DNA from: Haemonchus contortus
Lineage: Eukaryota; Nematoda; Chromadorea; Rhabditida; Trichostrongylidae
Direction of reading: 5' to 3'
NCBI GenBank assembly: GCA_000469685.2
Contig: LS997564.1
Location: 8,892,591 to 8,956,590 of the forward strand
Length of the DNA stretch: 64,000 nt
The notes under the pieces were generated by a model that saw only the letters and a program-made list of their open reading frames with translations, made no database searches and had not been told where the DNA came from. The position numbers and the translations under genes are program-made. Positions 22,981 through 34,480 of the stretch are shown here, piece after piece; positions within the stretch are counted from its first letter, which is position 1; every line of letters begins with the position of its first letter.

Positions 22981-23804
22981 AGTGGAAATAGTTGCTTAAC
23001 TCTTTAATTCTCAACGTCAACCAGACCAAGCGCTCGTTATACTGAGTGACAAAAGGAAGTTGTTTAAAATTCTGCCTGTCTGCTTATTTTGATTTTTGTC
23101 TTCAGCGTAGCGTACAGTACATTGCAGACTCCTGGCCGATTTCGTGGAGGAGTATCTGTCATTCTGCCAAGACGCTCTAAACTGGTTCTTTTTGTCAATG
23201 CCCCTTCGAAACTAACCATAAGATTATTCGAGAAAACTTCGACGTCATTATTGTTTCAACATTATTATTATCATTATTACATTTGAACAATTAAACGCGT
23301 GTTTCAACCTTATTAGCCTATTCAAGTCTTCAAAATATGAATGGTACCAAAGATATGAAAATTGGTCTTCACATCGTTGAGTAGCGTCTCATCACTGAAG
23401 GAGGATATCTCTTTTAAGGCTAGGAAGGTGTTCATTCTGTTTGGGCGTGATAAACGAGTTTTTTGGTCATGCGAGATTACCTCCCGAAATGTCGCTTTAT
23501 AGATACAAATCAGAAAGACAGCAATTAAGGTTCAGGTTCAGAGGCAAGATTGAGAGGGCAATACGGCCCGATATAAGCTCCTCAATATCTGAACATGGGC
23601 GAGCAAAACGGGGGTTTTTGAAAAAAGGACCACTAGGATCTGATCTGTCATTGCGAAGATAATGCAGGAAAGCTGATCTCTCCAGAAATAGAATAAATGG
23701 AGCCTTTGGAGAATTTGCAGTGGGATTCGACGAGAATATTCATTCTCCTACAGGCGAAAGGTGCAATAATTAAAATCAGTGAAAAGTGGAGTTAAGGGGT
23801 GGAC
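22981..23804. other. No gene seen
   Basis: AT-rich DNA with short open frames only; a run of ATTATTATTATCATTATTA lies near 23260. No motif or second copy recognised. Confidence 0.4.
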
Positions 23805-25391
23805 AAACACTGGGCGATCAGAAAAGACTATGAGAATCTGTCAGAATCAGTAAAAAGCGATTCTGGCTCTTTTTTGGAGAGGTATGAAAATTGTGGGTCT
23901 ACTAAATTTTTCAGCAAATATCAAGACGAACATCTCCTGACGTCACAATGTTCCCAAACGCTTATATTACATAGTTTTTAATTACTCAGTAGTATGGGAA
24001 GCCCAAAAGTAGTATTGCCCCCCAGTGTACAACAAAATACCTAACCCTGTAGAATTTCTGAATTTTTTTTTGTTATCCTTTATTTGCTCATTCAGGCAAT
24101 GATGTGATCCAAAGACAAGAACTCGACGCCCAATTCAACATTTCATTTGTGCATTCTGAAAAGGGGAATGGTAGGTCAGTTCACTGAGGGCTGGTCACCA
24201 TTCCAAGTCAACAATTGGACCGCCCGTAGGTGGTTCGATACCAGCCTTGCCCGTATTCCGGGCGGCATCCTTCACCACATTGATTTCTTTATTTTTGTTC
24301 CAGTATTTTTCTGCGTTTTTTCATTATCGATAATTTTAACAATAATTAATATTTCTGTGATCATTCACCCTATTACTTTCCAGAACAAAAAGAAGCTCCT
24401 TGCTTCGAGAAACACTGAAGAATCTAGAAATCTTAACAAGAACAGAGTTTTCGTGGGCAAACTGGAGGGCCGGAAACCCCCCCCCCCCCAGCAGATTCAT
24501 TGGTTGCGCAGTGAAACATGGTCAAAGAGGCATTCGCAGTTTTGCCGTTCAAAGTGATTCCCCGAATTCTTCAACCACAAGCTAAGGAATGTTTGTTGTG
24601 CCGCAAGATAAATATATATGTGTTCTATTTTGAAAATGTTCATGATTTTCATCTAGGCAATCGGTCAGCTCTGTCTCGTCTTATTGTCGCTACTGAGCCA
24701 TCACTGTTTGCTTGGCTGGTTTGTCATGAACTCCTTTACTAACTCATGCTCCATCTTTGTGGTCGCCGACATAGGCCTCGACATTGTTCTCGTGGATGCC
24801 CTTCAACTTGTCCATCCTTGAAAGGTATAAATTGGTATTGTCATGCCGTTCGAGTAGGACTACTCAGTAAAGGTTTCCGTTTTGGTAATCACTGATATGG
24901 TATGGTCATCTGGTTCGATACCCCAGTGAAACCATGATTATTGTATTTGTTGGGTGATGCCTGATTTGGAGCTGATAAGCGGCTTTCCGATCAGTATGTA
25001 CTATCTTTAGGGTGCTGGCACTATTTCGCTGCCCTCGATGTCACCTCTCAATTTGATCCACAGCTTCAATTTGTTGTTTTTTTTACTCAGGATTACTTAG
25101 CTAAAACTCTATACACCCTCCTCCCTGCCCTCCGGGACTGTTAAACTTTGAAATAATGCTGAATGAATCGTGAGACTGACCCGATAAACACTGGATGATC
25201 GATGGCATCGCAGCCACTCTCTAGCAGATGACGTATCAGCACTGAAACTTTGAATTCAGCTCCTAGTTCTAAAAATAGTGAACAATATGCACTGAGAACG
25301 GGAGAACCAGGGAGACAGCGTCGACTTTTGCCACGGTGCACGTCATAGCTCAGGCAATGGAATGGTGAAAAATTTCCCGAACCCATGTGTT

Positions 25392-26214
25392 TTAAAGGCA
25401 CCGTTCTCAATAAATTTAGGGTACCATTTTTTGACGGGAATTGATAAAACAAATCTAGAATAAAGCGATAATAACGAAAAAAAGCGCAAAAAACGATGAA
25501 CAAAAAGAATTTTAAAGGGTCAAAAAAAGAACTGGAAAGGGGGGTTGGACGAGTTTCACATTGAAAGAACGGCGATTAGGGAGTGTTCGGGCGAGTGCAC
25601 GAAGGCGACGCAATGTCTGCAATAGCAGACAACCCACCCAATTTGCCTGACAATCTAACCCGGGTGTGTGTCAAGTCGTGCGTCCGAGGGTGCGCGCGGC
25701 AAATTGCGCGGCGAAGTTCGTGGCGAATTTGGACGACTCCGGCGCCTATTATTGGGGCCCAAATTTGGAGTAAGGTAGATTAGTAAGGTCAGCTGATCCT
25801 ACTATTCTACTTTACTTCGAAATTGGACCCAAATAGTAGGCGCTAAAGTCGTCAGAATAGGTATGGGTTCCGCCGCGCAATTTGCCGCGCGCACCCTCGG
25901 ACGCACGACTTGACCGTCCCCCAATCTAACCCAAACAGCTGATTTAAACACAGTCTTGAACCTGGCAATCTGCCAACCAGCTTATCGATTTTTCACCAAC
26001 TTCGCTCCAATGCGAAAGTGGTGAACGGCAATTAGATTTCGTAGTCAGCCTAGCGAGGGGCGGAGGGCGACCGTGGATAACTCTCCGGCCCTTTATTGTG
26101 CCCTATCCAGACCGTTTTCCGACCTCATTCCAGCACAAATGTTATCAGAGGGGGCGTCGAATTCAAACCATGTGCAAATCTACGAAACCATTTTTTCGTG
26201 AACAGTGCCTTTAA
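25392..26214 (+). mobile_element. TTAA-flanked inverted-repeat element, copy B
   Basis: Begins TTAAAGGCACCGTTC and ends GAACAGTGCCTTTAA. Aligns with copy A on both sides of A's mariner, providing the empty site (CAATTAGAT near 26030). It carries its own nested foldback element at 25662-25921. Non-coding. Confidence 0.78.
25662..25921. mobile_element. Foldback element with 11-base flanking repeats
   Basis: The segment 25670-25914 is one long inverted repeat: the outer 44 bases of each arm are perfectly complementary (25670-25713 against 25871-25914), and the arms continue imperfectly to a centre near 25790. The direct repeat CAATCTAACCC flanks it at 25651-25661 and 25922-25932. Long arms and 9-11 base duplications are typical of Mutator-like non-autonomous elements, which is an inference. 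Confidence 0.75.
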
Positions 26215-26328
26215 ATAGTTTTTGAACTGCAGGGGGAGATCCCACCAATGAATACATGCTGATGGATAAATCTCCCTCTGAGTACACGTCGTGAACAGTG
26301 CTTTCAGTGATGGTATTCAGCGGTCAAT

Positions 26329-26583
26329 GGCTGCTTTCATAGTCCGCCGGCCGGCCGGCCGGCCGGCGTGCCGGCGTGCGTGCCGGCGGAGGCAGTGCTA
26401 GCGGGGAGGAGGGTGGCAGACAGATAGGCAAACAGTCCACGCCCCGTCGAGGGGTTGAAAACAAACAACCTTCGAAGGGGCGTGGACTGTTTGTCTTGCA
26501 CTGTCTGTCTCCCTCCTCCCCCCTAGCACTGCCTCCGCCGGCACGCACGCCGGCACGCCGGCCGGCGGACTATGAAAGCAGCC
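26329..26583. mobile_element. GC-rich palindromic MITE, copy 1
   Basis: Starts GGCTGCTTTCATAGTCCGCC and ends with its complement. Almost the whole 255 bp folds on itself, with a short asymmetric loop around GGGGTTGAAAACAAACAACC near 26453. The arms hold CGG/GCC runs, ACAGTCCACGCCCC and CCCTCCTCCCC. A related copy lies at 33766-33986. Confidence 0.88.
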
Positions 26584-26741
26584 AATTGAACGCTTCCTAG
26601 AGAGATGGCAAAATGGGTTACTTCACCTCCAAATTTGACGGAATGTCTGAGGTTTTGGATGTTTCAAAGTATTCTGGCGTTGATTAATCTCGTTTTTGGA
26701 CCCCCACCCTTAAGCGTTGATTCAGAAGCGTAGGTAGCGCT

Positions 26742-28691
26742 TTAAGTCCCTATGCAAACCTTGAAAATGTCTCTCGATGATTGGCTGGAAGACGAGTTAT
26801 TGCTTCAAGCCCTTCCTTAAAGTCATTGACCAATTTCGGGATTATTTGGCCATTCTGATGCAGCCAAAAGGAGAGAAATGCCGGCTCTGGTCAAACCCCA
26901 ATTGTCCTTCCCCCTACTCCTCTCCTCACCCCACGTCCACCCTTCTTCCTCGTTGGAAGGCCTACTTGCCCCGCTTCGCCTCGTAGCAGACGGCGAAATG
27001 AAACTTTTATACGAGCTCCCGCTCTTCGGCTGAAAATTCCTTGTGGGAAAATCCGTCACCTGTAGCATTCTTTTTAACCGGAGCTGCTAGTGCTTATCCC
27101 TCTGAATATTGATATTATCACGTGTGTCTATTTTGTGAGCCTTTCTTACGCTGCCCAAGAATACTGAAGCACTATGCTCGACCTATTTCGATCGCATCGT
27201 CAAATTTTGCCACTTTTCTTACAACAAAACTTCGTTTATTTTCACCCTAAGGATCAACATGATAGTAAAGACCGACTGGCACAAACACATTCAATTCTCC
27301 CATGTTTACCGAAGGGTAAACAAGGGCGTGAGGGAGTGAAACTCGTAGCGAATGCCTCAAATGATCAGCCCATTCACATTTGATCACAATAATTCAATGG
27401 GGAATGGTGAACTTTGGACCCCAGGGTCACCCTTTTCCCACTCTGTCCATTCTAGTCGTTACTATTGATCGTATGATATGGCTCGACCCTTATTGTTAGC
27501 CATAGGGTTTCATCCCGTTTGTTTGTACATTTGTCTGTGTCCTTAACAGGTTTGTTCCGCACCTACTGGCTTTACTTACAGTGTTACATATTTTGCATTG
27601 CCGGTGGATTTTTGGAATCCATTAACCGTCGGTTCCAACTATTTTGGAAATATGGTATTTTCAGAAAGAACTAATGATGGCGATAGCACCAGGATAAGGC
27701 AAGCTGGCGAAAAAGATAAGAAAATTTGTGAAAAAACTTCAACCGGCACCTCGATTCCAGTTGTGGCTTCATTTTGCGTGCTTACCGTGGTCACATCGCC
27801 CTTGACGTCACTCGTCTTACGACCTCTCTATCATGCAGAGGTAAGAATACGTTTTTTCATCAAGGGAGACTTATTATAAGTAGTAATAGCAATTTCTTTA
27901 ACTCCTGCGCCATGCATTACCGCCTTACATTTTGGTTGCCCCGCCCCATAAAGTACGAGGTATCACATTTTTTGACCAAAAAACTGTAGCGAGGATCTCG
28001 GTTCTGACACTTTTTATCGGTTTTTCATCGATACCATAGTCGTGGTGCTGGTGTCGCTACGCCATTCACGACGTAGCCCTTACAACTGACCAGCACGCTT
28101 ACTTGGATTATTATTCCGAGATTATGTCGTTTGTACATGGTCCATTCAGGATTATGCTAAGTCAAACCCAGTTTCATTAGAATATCGCATTCATTAGGGA
28201 ATTGTGCTCAAGAAGGAGGCTCCTACCTCTTTCCTCATTTCTACCGGCCCATGGGCACTTGCTACTATATTGACCGTCTCTCCATTTTCATCATAGCTCA
28301 TGAATCCGTAAGATGATAAAGATGCGTAATACAGGAGAACAGATCTGCCTGGCACCTGAATGCTTTCATGTTCATTTCCAATACCTGTTATACCTTTTTT
28401 TTCCTAGGTCATACCTGATCTCCAAAGTGGATTTCTGGGAAACCATGGAGAGTGTGCAATTCTCGTTCCCGGAAATAGAGTGTTGGGAGCTTCGCTATGA
28501 TTAAAAAAGCGATGACTTTGTAGCGTCTCAGCGGTGGGTCAATGCGATCTGAAAATGGCTTTATCGAAATCTCGGCAGCTTCATGGTTCCAAGGCTTAAA
28601 TATACGTTTGAATTGCGTACACAGCGTTAAATCTCAGTGGAACTGACTCAAAGTATTTTTACTATTCAGAAATTCTACCCTGTGCTCCCAA
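26742..28691. other. No gene seen
   Basis: Open frames up to 93 codons occur without family signals. Bases 28005-28135 resemble 34812-34940 (TTTATCGGT, TCGATACC, TTACTTAGATTATTC), so a minor dispersed repeat is present. Confidence 0.4.
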
Positions 28692-29175
28692 ATCACCTGT
28701 ATCACCTGTCGTCCCGTTGATCGTCGATTTCCTCGAGCGGGCGCCAGTAACGTCTCCATTCGTCCCTGTTACGAGCCAAAGTGGTCCAATGAATCGCTCC
28801 AGGGACACGAGGATCAACATTCCTTTCGTTCAGAGCTTTCGTGAAGAAGACTGACCATCTCGTTGGCGGCCTTCCTGGAGTTCGTTTGATGTCCCGAGGG
28901 ATCCAGTCAGTAATCGCCCTGGTCCAACGGTCATCACTATATCGCATAACGTGTCCGGCCCACCAGATCTTCGATTTCTTGGCGTAGTCAACGGCATCCT
29001 TGATCTTCGTTCGTTGACGGAGCTCGGAACTCCGGATTTCCTTCTGCACTGTCGTGTACAGGGGAATTCCGAGCATCGTCCTTTCCAAAGCGCGTTGAGC
29101 AACGCTGACAGCATGTTGTATAATGTTTTTCACTGTTTTGCCGTACAGGTTTGTTAAGGCAGAAACCGCTTTATT

Positions 29176-29210
29176 GGTCGACGTTTCGACAAATCGTCGT
29201 CTTCAGGACC
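29176..29210 (-). ncRNA. Hammerhead-ribozyme-like motif, intact core
   Basis: Read on the minus strand: GGTC, then CTGAAGA, then the helix II candidate CGAC with loop GATTT and GTCG, then AAAC, GTC and GACC. GGTC/GACC would form helix I, CTGANGA and GAAA are the conserved core, and GTC is the usual cleavage triplet. Helix III would be the minimal ACGT, as expected of minimal ribozymes that work as dimers. Hammerheads are known in Penelope-like elements. Activity is not shown. Confidence 0.6.
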
Positions 29211-29963
29211 TGAAAGCAGTTCGGAGCTCCTGATCTGTGGCTTACCCGACCAAGCGCCCAAACGCGCTAGCCCAGTTGCAACAGCTCCCAGAAACTTGAA
29301 CACTAAAAGATCCCAACCGAGAAACCAACCTTCTGCGGTTCCACCAACGTTGTCGTCCCACTCGATTTCGTGAACAAACAGGGACCAATGAGATACACCA
29401 TTGACGGTCGTTGACAAGAGTTGCGCGGTGTTCTCAAAGCCCACAAAAAGAAATGAAAGGCAGAAATTCGCTTGTTATGGCAATGCACTCATTTCGGTTG
29501 TTCAGCTCAAGATTTCTCTCGTGGATGTGGAACGCTTCCAAAATCTTTCTAGCACCGATCTCATTCTCGTAGGCTAGGATTTTGCATTTGATATCAAAAT
29601 CATTGCCTTGATGTACTTCTACTCGATGCTTTCCAAATGGCGTTCCACATCCACGAGAGAAATCCTGAGCTGAACAACCGAAATGAGTGCATTGCCATCA
29701 CAAGCGAATTTCTGCCTTTCATTTCTTTTCGTGGGCTTTGAGAACACCGCAATTCTTATCCAACGACCGTCAATGGTGTATCTCATTAGTCCCTGTTTGT
29801 TCACGAAATCGAGTGGGACGACAACGTTGGTGGAACCGCAGAAGGTTGGTTTCTCGGTTGGGATCTTTTAGTGTTCAAGTTTCTGGGAGCTGTTGCAACT
29901 GGGCTAGCGCGTTTGGGCGCTTGGTCGGGTAAGCCACAGATCAGGAGCTCCGAACTGCTTTCA

Positions 29964-29998
29964 GGTCCTAAAGACGACGATTTGTCGAAACGTCGACC
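29964..29998 (+). ncRNA. Hammerhead-like motif, core mutated
   Basis: The opposite arm has the same layout, but the core reads CTAAAGA instead of CTGAAGA, changing an invariant guanine. This copy is expected to be inactive, while the paired copy at 29176-29210 keeps the base. Confidence 0.6.
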
Positions 29999-31931
29999 AA
30001 TAAAGCGGTTTTTGCCTTAACAAACCTGTACGGCAAAACAGTGAAAAACATTATACAATATGCCCAGGTTTCAAGAAGACCGAACATGGAAGTTGCTGAC
30101 AGCATGCTCATCCTGCTTTCGTAGAGTCCAAGTCTCTGAGGCGTACGTCAAAGCAGGAAGAACAGCAGTGTCGAAAAGGTGAGCGCGGAGCCGGATGTTC
30201 TTTGTCTTCTTCACTACTCCCTCGATATTATTAAATGCTCCCCACGCGGCGCGTTTCCTTCTGCACAGCTTCGGAGCTAGGTCGTTCTCGTTCATCATGT
30301 TGACTTCCCGACCTAGATACACATAGCTAGAGCATTCGGAGATATTCTTTCCGTTCAGCGTGAAGGGAGCATCAGGTACCAAACCGTTCTTCATGAACAT
30401 CGTCTTCGTTAAGTTCAGTCTCAATCCGACCTTTCCACAAGCATTGTCAAACTCGGACAGCATTCGTTCCGCCTGCTCGATGTTCGGTGTTATGAGAACG
30501 ATGTGATGTCGTCTGCAAAATGGAGGTGATGTAGATAGCGGCCGTCGACCTTCACTCCCAAGTCTTCCCATTCCAACCGACGCATGATATTCTCGAGAGC
30601 GGCACTGAAAAGTTTGGGCGATATGGTATTGCCATGCCGGACACCTCTCTTCACGTTGATAATGACTTCCTTGTACAATGGTGAAATCCTGGTCGTAAAG
30701 TTGCCGTAGCATCCTTATATATTGAGTAGGAACACCCTGGTTGCCCAGAGCTTCGATTACCGCTTCTGCCTCGACAGTGTCAAAGGCTTTCTTCAAATCG
30801 ATGAACGTAAGACATAGCGGCATTTTGTACTCTCGCGATACTTCAAAGAGCCTTGTTAGGGTGTGGATATGATCGATTGTACTGAACCCTCTCCGAAACC
30901 CTGTCTGCTCGCATGGCTGTCCTTCATCTAATATTCTGCCAATCCTGTTTAGGATGACACGAGTGGAAAAGTTGAAGATTACGGACAGCAGGCAGATCGG
31001 GCGATAATTGCCAATATCGTCTAGATCTCCCTTCTTGTACAGCAACACTGTCTTGCTAGTTTTCCACGACGTGGGCGCTTTGCATTCCGACAGGTACCGT
31101 GTGAAGAGCCTAGCCAGAGTTTTGATGATGAGTGGTGGTATATTCTTCAGATGTTCTGGTTTGATCCTATCGGGACCGGGTGCTGTACCATTCCTCATCG
31201 ACGTGATGGCATGGCAAGGGAGAACCGAAGGAGCGATGTATTCGTCTTACCTAAGATGGTGAGTAGGCAGGTAGACGTGGCTGTCGAAGAGATCCGAGTA
31301 GAAGTCGTAGATGACCTTCTCCATTGCCCTCCGAGATGCAGAACGGTTCCGTCAGGACTACGAAGGGAGGTCATCTTGGTCTTGTAATTGGCGAAGCTTC
31401 GTCGGGCTTTGCGAATGCTCTTCCCAGCCTCGGCGGCTTCGTCCATGACTGCTGCTCTTCTCTCTTTCAGATCTTCCTTTATCGCTTCTCTGCATAGCTT
31501 CGCAAGTTCGGACGTTTGTTGATAATTGCCTGTAGCTCGCGCGATTCCACGCTGGCGTATCACCTCGAGAGTCTTCGAAGAGAGTCGTCTCTTGGCTACT
31601 TGTAGACTCTCTGCTTTCGTAGCACTATCGTGAAGATGCTCGACGAGCCGGTTGTATTCTTCGTCGATGTTATCGATAACGGAATCCTCCCATTTACTCG
31701 CAAGGGGAGCGAAGTGGTCCCAGTTGATGGAGGTCTTGGGGCTTCGTTTCCGAAACTTCATAGCTCTCTCCCCACGCACTGAGAAGCAGAATCTAGCGCG
31801 GAGGAGACGATGGTCCGATCCCGTGTAGAACTTCGGAACAAGAGCGACGTCGGTCAGGCAAAACCTCCGATTGAAGATGATGCGATCTATTTCATTATGG
31901 AACTGTCCACCAGGTGACTCCCATGTCCATC

Positions 31932-32591
31932 TTAAATGAGAGGGTTTTGGAACTGCGAGTTACCATGGATGGTGTGGGTCGTCATGATAAACTCGGACAG
32001 CCTTTCACCCTGCTCATTCCATTCCACTCCGTGAGTCCCGATGTGATGCTCTTCAGCCGTTCTTCTGGAGCCAATCTTGGCGTTAAAATCACCGACGATG
32101 ACATTGAAGAAAGTGTGGTCTTCTCTGTAGAGCCTCTCCAGATCCATATAAAACGCTTCCAACTCCTCTTCTTCGTAGCTCGAAGTTGGTGCGTAAGCAA
32201 CGGAGATGGTTAGAGCTGGGATTGAGTCGCATCTTCTTGATCGCAAACGTCCGATTCGGGTTGTTAAGCTTTCGTACGAATCGATGTTCATGGCCAAGTG
32301 CGTGTTGACGAGGACACCTACGCCGCCGACGCCTCTACTGTCGCATGTTCCAAGGAACAGTTCTTCTCCAGTCTCAAACACAGCGTGCAGCGGGCGATGC
32401 CTTCTCGTCTCGGTCAGTCCGATGACGTCGTACTTGATCTTCCTAGCTTGCATCATCAGGTCTTCTATACACGCTTCCGATGCAAGCGTCCGTGCGTTGA
32501 AAGTACAGATCGCCATCTTAGTCCTTCTCCTTTTGGGCAGCCTGTTTTGGCCCTGAGATTTAAGCAGCCTCTCCCGAGCGGTCCTACCCAA
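31932..32591 (-). pseudogene. RTE apurinic endonuclease domain
   Basis: The domain begins MAICTFNARTL and contains the endonuclease landmarks YDVIGLTETRR (catalytic glutamate), GVGVLVN, VAYAPTS and the metal-binding VGDFNAKIG. The final serine-aspartate-histidine block (GSDHRLLRA near 31815) lies in a different frame downstream, so at least one frameshift separates it. The enzyme would nick target DNA for target-primed reverse transcription. Confidence 0.85.
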
Positions 32592-33030
32592 CGCTGCCGT
32601 ATTGGGGGCTCCCTCAGGTACAGGGGAATGAGGCCCATTTTTATCACTGTTTTTGCGTGAAGATACCCAACGTGCAGCTTGCCAGGCTCTGACGTGGGAG
32701 CTATTGACTCCGGGGGCTTGCCAGGCTATCCCGAAGTGGACAAGGGGCTTTGTGTCTGGAGGCGGCCCCGAATCGCCTCCCAGATACTTCCCAGTGTGAC
32801 TTGTTCGTCACTCGAATGCAAGCTTTTGGCCGAGTCGATGGGCAGGATACCAACTGCACCCACAGACTCTACACACACGTATGCGTGGATCGCCTGCGAG
32901 GAACAGAGGGTATATCGACCCAGCACAGCAGAATCAAGGAGTCTATCCCCTGAATCCACCTGCGTCTCTGGGCAAGTACCGGTGACTTTTGGTCGGCGAT
33001 TAATTCCCCTATCCGCCACCTGGGGACGCC

Positions 33031-33765
33031 CTACGTAGCCTCGTCACTAACCGGCTGGGGATCCTTCAGTGAGAGAGAACTCAGTGAAGGAGATCCGTAG
33101 GTGCTCCCAAGTATTATGTAAAAAACCAGTGGGAGAAAAAGCGACAACCTACAGAGGGATTGCACTTTTAGGCGTAAAAGAGAAGAGCATGTGTTTAAGG
33201 GAAGGGGATAGATTGATTGTGGGATTCAGATTTCAACTATTAATATTGGCATAGAACGAATAGGATTTACAGATTGAATGGAAGGTGGCTAGTCTGATAG
33301 TATGCGGTGGGCGCTCCTTACGGAAAGTTGGGGGGGGGGGGGGAGGGGGGGAAGGGGAGGGGGATGCTACTCCGAGGAAAAAACAGGCGTTAGGTGTTGT
33401 TGTTGTTTATAGCTCTCTCAAATATGATTTTTTGATGGTTCTCAAGAACTACTAGAGCTTTGAAGGACACTACCGTTTGCCTCACTTATTCAGGAATGAA
33501 GGTGCACGTGTGGGCGTAATCATGTGCAGATATGGATCGGGAATTAGTCAAGAGAGAGGGAAAATATTGAGGAGAGCGGAAGTAGAACGGTTTTTCTTTT
33601 TTGGCTGGATAATTCGAAAAGGCGCCCTCTGAGGAAAGAGTGCAGAAGAAAAAGCTGGAGAAGGAAACCGTGACCCTGGATGAATAGCGCGCGCTGAATG
33701 TGTAAGTATGCATGGGAGGTATTTAGCTGGTGGGTAGTGAGTAATCGTCCCTAAGAGTATTGTTT
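33031..33765. other. No gene seen; poly-G tract
   Basis: A G-rich run of about 30 bases lies at 33330-33363. No coding or repeat family is recognised elsewhere. Confidence 0.45.
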
Positions 33766-33986
33766 GGCTGCTTTCATAGTCCGCAGGCAGGCGCGCAGGC
33801 AGTGCTAGGGGGGAGGAGGGAGGCAGACACTGTAAGGCAAACAGTCCACGCCCCTTCGAAGGTTGTTTGTTTTCAACCCCTCGAAGGGGCGTGGACTGCT
33901 TGCCTTACACTGTCTGCCTCCCTCCTCCCCCCTAGCACTGCCTGCGCGCCTGCCTGCGCGCCTGCCTGCGGACTATGAAAGCAGCC
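33766..33986. mobile_element. GC-rich palindromic MITE, copy 2
   Basis: Same termini (GGCTGCTTTCATAGTCCGC) and arm content as copy 1 at 26329. The asymmetric loop (GGTTGTTTGTTTTCAACCCC near 33860) is the reverse complement of the loop in copy 1, so the two copies are inserted in opposite orientations. The CGG runs of copy 1 are replaced here by GCAGGCAGGCGC-type repeats. Confidence 0.88.
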
Positions 33987-34088
33987 TTTGGGCGTGTTGT
34001 ATAGCGTCAACTTCCTTGTCATCATGAGTCCTTTTGAGTGTGCTCATCAGGGGGAGCGGTCAGGTTCGAGAGCTCGTACAGGTGTGGT

Positions 34089-34326
34089 GCATTAGGAACG
34101 AAATTGTCGCGTCGCGGCGGGAGAGACGCCGCGCGCGAAGAAATGTAGCAGAATTTAGCAGCAAGTAAGAAATTCAGGAACAAAAGAACTAACAGTAGAA
34201 TTATGACTGAAATAAAGATCGCATATCGATTGAGCTGTATGAAGGACGCTAGAACCGTTATAACGAGGGAAATGGTCCGCGACAGCCGCGTGCGACGGAT
34301 CGATTACCCAAAATCTTTCCTAACAC
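34089..34326. mobile_element. MITE with GCGTTAGGAACGA-type termini, copy 2
   Basis: Homologous along its length to 6558-6797, about 80-85% by eye. Its termini are GCATTAGGAACG and CTTTCCTAACAC, less perfect than copy 1. Confidence 0.75.
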
Positions 34327-34374
34327 CCGTCTCCCGCTCGTATATACATACTTGTATGAATCAAGTCCTAAGTC

Positions 34375-34480
34375 CGTGGGTGTGCATTATTGTAAGTGTA
34401 GGTTTGTGTGTACGTGTTTCTGAGGAAGTATGTGTGTGTGTCTGTGTGTGTTGTGGTTGGTCCGTATGTAAACGCCAGTG
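34375..34480. repeat. GT-rich microsatellite tract
   Basis: Impure (GT)n and (TGTG)n runs such as GTGTGTGTGTCTGTGTGTG. Simple sequence only. Confidence 0.8.

Larger units (their letters stand above)
23805..26741 (+). repeat. Dispersed repeat R1, copy 2, with nested insertions
   Basis: Aligns with R1 copy 1: GACGAACATCTCCTGAC, GGTTCGATACCAGCCTTGCC, AATTAATATTTCTGTGATCA, CCTCGATGTCACC, then after the insertions GGCGTTGATTAATCTCGTTTTT at about 26671. It is split by the TTAA element B (25392-26214) and the GC palindrome (26329-26583). The order of nesting shows R1 is the oldest layer. Confidence 0.72.
29116..30094. mobile_element. Two 5'-truncated Penelope-like copies in inverted orientation
   Basis: A minus-strand copy (about 29630 down to 29116) and a plus-strand copy (about 29635 to 30063) meet head to head at their truncated 5' ends and share about 95% of their arms. 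Each encodes only the end of a Penelope protein: the minus copy reads ILAYENEIGARKILEAFHIH and ECIAITSEFLPF, matching the C-terminus of the full elements at 55-60 kb (ILAIEADTPARKTLEAF, ECVAITRDLAPF). The insertion is flanked by GCTGACAGCATG at 29104-29115 and 30095-30106, a 12-base duplication of RTE sequence. The family differs from that at 54.6 kb. Confidence 0.85.
28702..31779 (-). pseudogene. RTE reverse transcriptase, frameshifted and split
   Basis: The linker MRGERAMKFRKRSPK runs from 31779. Then NGTAPGPDRIKPEHLK, ENYRP-type motif GNYRPICLLSV, TGFRRGFSTIDHI, LTFIDLKKAFDTVE (first catalytic aspartate) and, in another frame at about 30500-30530, LHFADDI (catalytic FADD). The thumb holds YLGREVNM and LTYASETW. 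After the Penelope-like insertion the C-terminus resumes as [31 protein letters not shown] and PGRPPTRW. Frame breaks occur near 31195 and 30480-30680, so it is not translatable as one protein. Confidence 0.87.
28692..33030 (-). mobile_element. RTE-like non-LTR retrotransposon, nearly full length, interrupted
   Basis: Read on the minus strand the order is a 5' region (about 33030-32600), an apurinic endonuclease domain (32591-31932), a linker (31779-31195), reverse transcriptase (31198-30071 and 29133-28702) and a 3' end with short GGTGATA-type repeats near 28700. This is the domain order of RTE-clade LINEs. Several frameshifts break the reading frame, and a Penelope-like insertion at 29116-30094 splits the C-terminus. 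Confidence 0.85.

Noticed and set aside
26324..26600. Overlapping open frames rich in Pro, Ala and Gly on both strands
   Set aside because: They are products of the palindromic GC-rich element and mirror one another.
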